From the NCBI RefSeq assembly GCF_036373705.1, contig NC_089858.1, positions 16,305,749 through 16,369,748 of the forward strand: DNA of 64,000 nucleotides, read 5' to 3'. Every line of letters starts with the position of its first letter. The first letter of the stretch is position 1. Source of the stretch: Amia ocellicauda (Eukaryota > Chordata > Actinopteri > Amiiformes > Amiidae). The notes beneath the pieces are model-generated. The model saw only the letters and a list, made by a program, of their open reading frames with translations, had not been told where the DNA came from and ran no database searches. The position numbers were made by a program, and so were the translations under genes. Shown here piece by piece: positions 55,690 through 64,000 of this stretch.

Positions 55690-58600
55690 ATGAGTGTGCG
55701 CATGAGTGTGTGTTGGTGTGACGGTTTGACAGTGTGGATGTGTGTGTGTAAGGAAAAGAGTGTGTAGGCGAGTCTGTGTGTTAGTGAAAAGGTGTAAGGG
55801 TGTAGGTGTGTCTGTGTGTTAGTGTAAGGGTGTGAGTGTGTAGGTGTGTCTGTGTGTCAGTGTGAGGGTGTGAGTGTGTAGGTGTGTCTGTGTGTCAGTG
55901 TGAGGGTGTGAGTGTGTAGGTGTGTCTGTGTTTTAGTGTGAGGGTGTGAGTGTGTAGGTGTGTCTGTGAGTGAGTAGGTGTGTCTGTGTGTTAGTGTGAG
56001 TGTGTAGGTGTGTCTGTGTGTTAGTGTGAGGGTGTGAGTGTGTAGGTGTGTCTGTGTGTTAGTGTGAGGGTGTGAGTGTGAAGGTGTGTCTGTGAGTTAG
56101 TGTGAGGGTGTGAGTGTGTAGGTGTGTCTGTGTGTTAGTGTGAGGGTGTGAGTGTGTAGGTGTGTCTGTGAGTGAGTAGGTGTGTCTGTGTGTTAGTGTG
56201 AGTGTGTAGGTGTGTCTGTGTGTTAGTGTGAGGGTGTGAGTGTGTAGGTGTGTCTGTGTTTTAGTGTGAGGGTGTGAGTGTGTAGGTGTGTCTGTGAGTG
56301 AGTAGGTGTGTCTGTGTGTTAGTGTGAGGGTGTGAGTGTGTAGGTGTGTCTGTGTGTCAGTGTGAGTGTGTAGGTGTGTCTGTGTTTTAGTGTGAGGGTG
56401 TGAGTGTGTAGGTGTGTCTGTGAGTGAGTAGGTGTGTCTGTGTGTTAGTGTGAGTGTGTAGGTGTGTCTGTGTGTTAGTGTGAGGGTGTGAGTGTGTAGG
56501 TGTGTCTGTGTTTTAGTGTGAGTGTGTAGGTGTATCTCTGTGTTAGAGTGAGGGTGTGAGTGTGTAGGTGTTACTGTGTGTTAGTGTGAGGGTGTGAGTG
56601 TGTAGGTGTGTCTGTGTTTTAGTGTGAGTGTGTAGGTGTATCTCTGTGTTAGAGTGAGGGTGTGAGTGTGTAGGTGTTACTGTGTGTTAGTGTGAGTGTG
56701 TAGGTGTGTCTGTGTGTTAGTGTGAGGGTGTAAGTGTGTAGGTGTGTCTGTGAGTGAGTAGGTGTGTCTGTGTGTTAGTGTGAGTGTGTAGGTGTGTCTG
56801 TGTGTTAGTGTGAGCGTGTAGGTGTGTCTGTGTTTTAGTGTGAGTGTGTAGGTGTGTCTGTGTGTTAGTGTGAGGGTGTGAGTGTGTATGCGCGTCTGTG
56901 TGTTTGTGCGAGGGTGCGAGGGTGTGAGTGTGTAGGTGTGTCTGTGTGTTAGTGTGAGTGTGTAGGTGTGTGTGTGTTAGTGTGAGGGTGTGGGCGTGTA
57001 GGTGTGTCTGTGTTTTAGTGTGAGTGTGTAGGTGTGTCTGTAGTGTCTGTAGTGTGTTAGTGTGTTAGTGTGAGTGTGTAGGTGTGTCTGTGTGTTAGTG
57101 TGAGCGTGTAGGTGTGTCTGTGTTTTAGTGTGAGTGTGTAGGTGTGTCTGTGTGTTAGTGTGAGGGTGTGAGTGTGTATGCGTGTCTGTGTGTTTGTGCG
57201 AGGGTGCGAGGGTGTGAGTGTGTAGGTGTGTCTGTGTGTTAGTGTGAGTGTGTAGGTGTGTGTGTGTTAGTGTGAGGGTGTGGGCGTGTAGGTGTGTCTG
57301 TGTTTTAGTGTGAGTGTGTAGGTGTGTCTGTAGTGTCTGTAGTGTGTTAGTGTGTTAGTGTGAGTGTGTAGGTGTGTCTGTGTGTTAGTGTGAGGGTGTG
57401 AGTGTGTGAGTGTGTAGGTGTGTCTGTGTTTTAGTGTGAGTGTGTAGGTGTGTCTGTGTTTTAGTGTGAGTGTGTAGGTGTGTCTGTAGTGTCTGTAGTG
57501 TGTTAGTGTGTTAGTGTGAGTGTGTAGGTGTGTCTGTGTGTTAGTGTGAGGGTGTGAGTGTGTAGGCGTGTCTGTGTGTTTGTGCGAGGGTGCGAGGGTG
57601 TGAGTGTGTAGGTGTGTCTGTGTGTTAGTGTGAGGGTGTGAGTGTGTCTGTGTGTTAGTGTTAGGGTGTGAGTGTGTAGGTGTGTCTGTGTGTTAGTGTG
57701 AGGGTGTGAGTGTGTAGGCGTGTCTGTGTGTTTGTGCGAGGGTGCGAGGGTGTGAGTGTGTAGGTGTGTCTGTGTGTTAGTGTGAGGGTGTGAGTGTGTT
57801 GGTGTGTCTGTGTGTTAGTGTGAGTGTGTAGGTGTGTCTGTGTGTTAGTGTGAGGGTGTGAGTGTGTAGGTGTGTCTGTGTGTCTGTGTGTTAGTGTGAG
57901 TGTGTAGGTGTGTCTGTGTGTTAGTGTGAGCGTGTAGGTGTGTCTGTGTTTTAGTGTGAGTGTGTAGGTGTGTCTGTGTGTTAGTGTGAGGGTGTGAGTG
58001 TGTATGCGTGTCTGTGTGTTTGTGCGAGGGTGCGAGGGTGTGAGTGTGTAGGTGTGTCTGTGTGTTAGTGTGAGTGTGTAGGTGTGTGTGTGTTAGTGTG
58101 AGGGTGTGGGCGTGTAGGTGTGTCTGTGTTTTAGTGTGAGTGTGTAGGTGTGTCTGTAGTGTCTGTAGTGTGTTAGTGTGTTAGTGTGAGTGTGTAGGTG
58201 TGTCTGTGTGTTAGTGTGAGGGTGTGAGTGTGTGAGTGTGTAGGTGTGTCTGTGTTTTAGTGTGAGTGTGTAGGTGTGTCTGTGTTTTAGTGTGAGTGTG
58301 TAGGTGTGTCTGTAGTGTCTGTAGTGTGTTAGTGTGTTAGTGTGAGTGTGTAGGTGTGTCTGTGTGTTAGTGTGAGGGTGTGAGTGTGTAGGCGTGTCTG
58401 TGTGTTTGTGCGAGGGTGCGAGGGTGTGAGTGTGTAGGTGTGTCTGTGTGTTAGTGTGAGGGTGTGAGTGTGTCTGTGTGTTAGTGTTAGGGTGTGAGTG
58501 TGTAGGTGTGTCTGTGTGTTAGTGTGAGGGTGTGAGTGTGTAGGCGTGTCTGTGTGTTTGTGCGAGGGTGCGAGGGTGTGAGTGTGTAGGTGTGTCTGTG

Positions 58601-59157
58601 TGTTAGTGTGAGGGTGTGAGTGTGTTGGTGTGTCTGTGTGTTAGTGTGAGTGTGTAGGTGTGTCTGTGTGTTAGTGTGAGGGTGTGAGTGTGTAGGTGTG
58701 TCTGTGTGTCTGTGTGTTAGTGTGAGTGTGTAGGTGTGTCTGTGTGTTAGTGTGAGGGTGTGAGTGTGTAGGTGTGTCTGTGTTTTAGTGTGAGTGTGTA
58801 GGTGCGTCTGTGAGTGTGTAGGTGTGTCTGTGTATTAGTGTGAGGGTGTGAGTGTGTAGGTGTGTCTGTGTGTTAGTGTGAGGGTGTGAGTGTGTAGGTG
58901 TGTCTGTGTGTTAGTGTGAGGGTGTGAGTGTGTAGGTGTGTCTGTGAGTGAGTAGGTCTGTCTGTGTGTTAGTGTGAGTGTGTAGGTGTGTCTGTGTGTT
59001 TGTGCGAGGGTGTGAGTGTGTAGGCGTGTCTGTGTGTTTGTGCGAGGGTGTGAGTGTGTAGGTGTGTCTGTGTGTTTGTGCGAGGGTGTGAGTGTGTAGG
59101 CGTGTGTGTTTTAGTAGTAGTGTGTAGGTGTGTCTGTGTTTTTGTGTGAGTGTGTGA
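55690..59157. repeat. 3.5-kb GT-rich minisatellite with higher-order structure
   Basis: Tandem array of interleaved units of about 38 bp (TAGGTGTGTCTGTGTGTTAG plus TGTGAGGGTGTGAGTGTG) and a 28-bp form lacking the GGGTGTGAG part. Variant units (with TAGTGTCTGTAGTGTG, TTTGTGCGAGGGTGCGAGG or TGTGTTTTAG) recur in fixed order, giving higher-order repeats of 290 bp (56,887 to 57,177) and 826 bp (57,177 to 58,003; 57,655 to 58,481). Strongly strand-biased: the plus strand is nearly free of C outside TGTCTG. Confidence 0.97.
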
Positions 59158-59159
59158 AG

Positions 59160-62100
59160 GCATTATAAATACTGGTTTATTTTTAATTGCTGTATTGTTA
59201 CTACAGTATTATTATTAGGATTATGAACATATGTCTTCCAATATGTTATACAGTGTATATGCTGGCAACAGGCTAGGTATAACACCATACACACAAACAC
59301 ACACTCTTCTAATCAGCAGAATGTAGCGTCATTTTTGGGAGACGCAGCATCTTGCTTAAAACACAGATGTTCCATAAACGTGTGAAAGTGCAGAGAAAAA
59401 TCAAGGAGGATTTAGTTTCATTCTCCAAGCCCAGACGGCCAGATACATTCACATCTTTTGTTTTAAATTTGTTCCAAAGAAAAAAAAAGGAAGCCCAGAG
59501 GGAAGGAGAGGGGGCTCTGACGTGGAGATGATGATAATGCGCATTTCTTTCCATCGAACGCACAGCTAGCCCTGCCAATGCCCAACATGGAGGAAGTGTT
59601 CATCTGAATGTGGTTTATTTGACAGTACAGTGAAGTTGTGCTCCATATGGGCTACATTCAGCACACTAAAGCTGCAGCACACCAATAAATAACCTGCTCT
59701 GCAAATGCCATTCAGCCTCATGTATTTCTCCACTACAAATATTAAAAACACATCTAATAACACACAGTCCAGGCCAGGTTCACTCTGCACACATTAAAGG
59801 AGAAGGTACCTGTAGGTCATGATTTATAGAGAGCAGTGCTGGAACGTGCAACATTTTAAGAGCGTGATTACGATCAAGGACTGCATTGGGACCACTTCCA
59901 CCTGCGCACCAGCGCAATGGTGCACAGCTGTGCTCCACTCCACATCCCTAGCCAAGTGTTTCAGTGGAAAACTGTTGAGTTCAGTATTTCCAAATGTACC
60001 ATTTCTTCACAGATTGCAAGCTTGTAATCGCACAATCATCACATTATTCACAACTGCTTATGATTTGCATTTCTGTTTGGGCCAAGACCCAATCAGAGCT
60101 TTGGAAAATTGCACACTAATTGCAAAACCACAAATTACAGTGCAATACTTGGGTTCTGGTTTGTACATTTCTGATTAGCATGTAGGACACGGTTTTGTTT
60201 GAGGGTAGGTCTCGGTCATGCTAATTGATATAACCTGCATGGTAAGTGCCAAGGATAAACTTTCTAATAGTGCAGAAGTTTTGGAGAAAGTTGGCATATC
60301 AGTTTTGTTTGTTTTTACTCATTGTCCCTTCTGGTTCATCCCACAGTTTTGGGGTTGGGACTCTGATCTGGCCATGGGATGTTTTCAGCTCTGTGCCATC
60401 TTGGACCATAAAAGAATGGAATGGAACACAGCTTTGTGAAAGGATGCGTTATTATGCTGGTAGGTTTATGCAAGGCCTGCGTCATCAAATTCCATACATG
60501 CGGACAATACACTGTTTTCCAAAAATATTAAAATATATATTAAGAGTGCACAATGCCCCTTGACAAAAGCAGGCTCTGAACAGTTCGTGGGCCATGGTAA
60601 ATGTCAGACTGCTGGAGGAAGAATAGTCCCATGTCTTTGGGTAGTATGAGCAATCTCCAAAACCCTGCCCTCAACATCACAGCTGAACTGGTGCGGGAAG
60701 TGGACGCTGCCACACTGCTCTGCAAAGCAACATCTGCAGAAACTATAAATGCAAGGGCTGCTCTGGACACAAAGCAGAGGCAGTAGAAAACTCCAGCACA
60801 CATGCAAATCAAAGCACAGCCCTCTGTCAGCGAGCCCTGCTCTCTCAAGCCCGATATCTCCCACCAGCTTACAGTATCAGGACAGACCAACTGCTCCCCT
60901 CATTAGTAACATGATACCAGAGAGGTTCATTAGTGTGGGGGGGGTTCTTCAGCCAAAGCCATATGCTATTCAACTCAAGATAAAAGTGAAAGGAGGTCAT
61001 GACTAGAAAGGGATGCAGTTAAATGCAGAGCTGAACAGCAAGTGAAATATTATTATTCCTGCGGCCATCCCCTCCACTCGCACTCAGATCTCTTCTTTAA
61101 AAGCATGAGGGAAGAAACGACACAAAGCAACAAACATCTGGACTGCTCGTGCCATCTTGTCCGGCCCAATGCTGTGTTGATGTGCTGGATGGTGCAAATG
61201 TGAGTTTAAATCGGAAGACCAATGGGGAGACACAGGGGTTCCAGAAAAAAAGAGGTTCAGTGTTCCATTTTGACAGCTTTGCATCGGAACTTGCCAGCTT
61301 TTTGCAAAATGTTCACTGAAGAGCTACACTTACAATGTTCCAGGCTCTGGGAAATGTCAACTCTGCACCACCAACATGGCAGTTTGTCAGTGTTCCCATT
61401 GTTACTACAATGGTCACATAATGTTATAGTACAAAGGAAAGGAAATTAAAACCACATTGAACCTCAATGAAATATCTAAAGGCTGTATACCTTCTGTCAC
61501 TGGACATATTTTACACATCACAGTACTGCCACTCCCTGCTTATGTAACAAACTCAAACTTCAGTTCTGTTCTTTTATTTTCTATTTGTTTGTCTTTGTTT
61601 CTGTAAGCTCCATCTCGGATCCATCAAAATACAAGACAATGAAAAACACCAAACATGGGAGGTAAAAACAGCTTTGAGCCTCATATAGGAGACTAAACCA
61701 GAGATCAGCAAAATGCTTTAAAAATAAAAATGAATTATATTTGTGTGTGTCTATATATATTATATGATATGAAGATGGAACAAAAACAAATGGGGATATT
61801 GGGATTATATTGTGAACTTTCAAGCATGCTTACTGTGGACTGTAAGAGTCGATAATGATCTTTAACAGCAGACTCCAGCTAAATAACCCGGGACATGCAT
61901 GGGATTTTAAAACCATGCACTGGAATGCTTCCATATGTCCATGTAGAAAAACAAACAAACAAAGAAGAAAGCCTACTGAGCACTAAAATGAGAGTGCCCC
62001 GCAATGATTTCCAAAAAGCAGGAAATTATTCCAGGCACATTATTCGTTTTTTGGAAAACATTTTGCGGCAACTTAAAAGGATCACCAGAAAGCCCTGCAA

Positions 62101-64000
62101 TGAAGACCAAGGCTGGGAGAGGAGAGCAGCGCTGCGGGAGAAGAGCCCATGTGCCGCGCACGCGTGTCGATCTGGCGCTTTAATTGACGAGAAGATTAAA
62201 GCTCACATCTAAGGGTTTTGCAAGAGCAGAAAAAGTTGATTTTTTTTCTTCCTTTCAAAGTAAGGAAAGTCTCGTCTCCAGCACTTTCCAGAGTTTGGGA
62301 GTGGCATTCAAGGTTAGTGAAAACTTATCGTGCTGAGTGTTTGCTGTTAGATACGCGTTGCCTACTTGTTGGACATTCATTATCAAACCCGGTTTCCTCC
62401 TTTCATCTCGAGTCCTCTGCAGTACTCAACATAAACTACACAGGCACCTTGCAGCTTGACATTTCTCCATTCACGCTGTACCTTAAACAGCATGCTGCGA
62501 CATCAAAGAGGTAGAGCTGCCTTTGATGTAACAAAAAGAAAGAACCCAATGATTTACTAAAACCAATGGAACTTTTTGGTTGCTCCCCCCCCTCTCCTCT
62601 TCTCCACTCTCTTTGAAAATGATTTTCTCTCTTCCTTTTTTCATTCTGCCCCATCCTTCACATCTCTGTGGTCTTAGTTAATCCATAAACAACAAATGAG
62701 TTGGGGGGCTTGTTGTTCCCTTACTGGGCAAATTAAATCCAGCCATTTAACGGACATGAAGATGTATCAGCTTCCTGGTGTCCTGAGGAACACTGACCAT
62801 TAGACCTCCCACATGTCTGACCTCCCTCACTGACAGTAGTATCATCCTTTATCATGATGATTATTACGACTATAATTTGTTATAAAACAAACACAAAAAA
62901 CTTCATAATTAATAAAAAATAGTAGGAAACTATATCTTTTTTTAAATAATATACATCTTGTAAGATTTTACATGCGAGAAAACACACAAAAACTAAAACC
63001 GATGAATCCAAACAAGTTGTTTTCATTCACTTTCAATGCCGCTCTATTCTTTACATTCCCAAAGGATTTTCAGTCGTTTTTTGCAGTGCCAAATTGGTTT
63101 GTGTTTATTCCTTTTCCCACAATAGTTGTGCAATTAAAATGTGTTATTAAAGTCAGACAGCAAATCACAGAGCAAAAGAAGACTTTGTGGGGAAAAATAT
63201 AACTTCTTTTGCTTTGTCTTTTGGTCATTGTTTATTGTTAATCTGAAACAGGACTTCCAAATCACAGACAGATCATAGTGGCGCTCCAGACAGGGAGACA
63301 TTGGAGGGTGGGCCCATAGTGATCCCTTCACATCACATAATTACCAAGTTTTTCCAATTGAAAAGCTTTTCAGTGCCTTAAATCCAGATACAATCAAAAC
63401 AAAAAGCTAATTCAAAATGCCAGGCCTTGATCAATTCCTTAATTCCAGCTTCTACTCCACAGAAAGCAGCCATGGAGCACTGGGTTTGTAATTTATGCTG
63501 AATGACTTGGCGGATTTTTTTATTTAATCAAAGTTTTATGTAGAAGGATTAAGTAAAGCTAAGTTTAAATCATGCTGTGCCGAGGCACTGGAGCAGTACA
63601 GAAAGACTCTATCCAAGCACACAGACTAACATGCGAATGCACAGCCAACACCAAGTCAACGTTGGGCTACAGTCACCCTGGCTTCTCCCATGGCACTGGA
63701 GAGCCACTTCATCAAAGTCACAATGTTTCCTAACACTTCAAGAACAGCCATGCAATCCCAGAGCGTCCACTGAAGCGAAGAGGACAGACTGCCCTTTGTA
63801 CTTCACACAGCTCGATTAAATAAAGGATGTTAAACTGGCCAATTGTCTTTAAAGCTTTTTCTGATTAAACTTTAATAACACACCCGGTGGAATTTTCAGC
63901 GGCTCTGAGTAAATGTGAAAAACTGGAACTGTATGCTTACAACTGCTGGATCGCGAGTTTGATCTGTAACACTTTGTCAATTAGTTCTTTATTTAACGAA
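59160..64000. other. Intergenic DNA, right end of window
   Basis: No coding exon, transposon or RNA gene recognised. Contains complex, non-repetitive stretches (for example 59,820-60,180, 61,980-62,420 and 63,350-63,530) that could be regulatory elements. The ORFs are short and featureless. Confidence 0.5.

Noticed and set aside
55690..59157. CRISPR-like or coding tandem array
   Set aside because: The units have no unique spacers of fixed length and the host is a vertebrate; it is a minisatellite. The His/Thr-rich ORF at 58,969-59,163 just reads the repeat.
59819..60178. 119-codon plus-strand ORF
   Set aside because: No family features and no neighbouring exons; treated as chance.

Overview
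This is a vertebrate nuclear window, most likely from a ray-finned fish. It holds three recognisable spliced genes in conserved order, together with several Tc1/mariner and hAT DNA transposons, an L2-type LINE/SINE tail of the kind common in fish, many CA/AAT microsatellites and large non-coding stretches. The gene order CYLD - NOD2 - SNX20 matches the human chromosome 16q12 neighbourhood, where SALL1 lies beyond CYLD and NKD1 beyond SNX20. The species cannot be fixed from the sequence; a gar, a bowfin or an early-branching teleost would all fit.

Layout. Positions 1-13.3 kb are non-coding: the CYLD-side gene desert, AT-rich, with stretches that look like conserved regulatory elements, microsatellites and one hAT-type MITE. 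CYLD lies on the minus strand. Its 16 coding exons run from 31,484 down to 13,817 and give a 953-codon protein. A probable untranslated first exon and CpG/CCAAT-type promoter lie at 35.7-36.2 kb. One CYLD intron (17,726-22,750) is filled almost entirely by four DNA transposons, some inserted inside or abutting others. NOD2 follows on the minus strand with 10 coding exons (44,497 down to 37,621; 987 codons): two CARDs, one large NACHT exon and a modular array of 84-bp LRR exons. SNX20 is on the plus strand (47,747-52,195; 3 coding exons, 321 codons) and is divergent from NOD2. Its first intron is about 92% transposon, including an apparently intact DD36E Tc1/mariner element nested in an older Tc1 derivative. 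From 52.5 to 64 kb I see no gene. That stretch is dominated by a 3.5-kb GT-rich minisatellite (55.7-59.16 kb) with a recent 826-bp internal duplication.

The genes are functionally related. NOD2 senses bacterial muramyl dipeptide and signals through RIPK2 and ubiquitin chains to NF-kB. CYLD is the K63/M1-linkage deubiquitinase that damps this pathway. SNX20 is a leukocyte PX-domain endosomal sorting protein. All exon boundaries were read by eye from splice consensus, reading-frame continuity and remembered family sequence. The summed coding lengths are multiples of three and close to the human proteins. I did not find an undescribed gene system. The most unusual items are the nested and fold-back transposons, the hAT element with 8-bp target duplication, the higher-order minisatellite, and lineage differences in NOD2 and CYLD.
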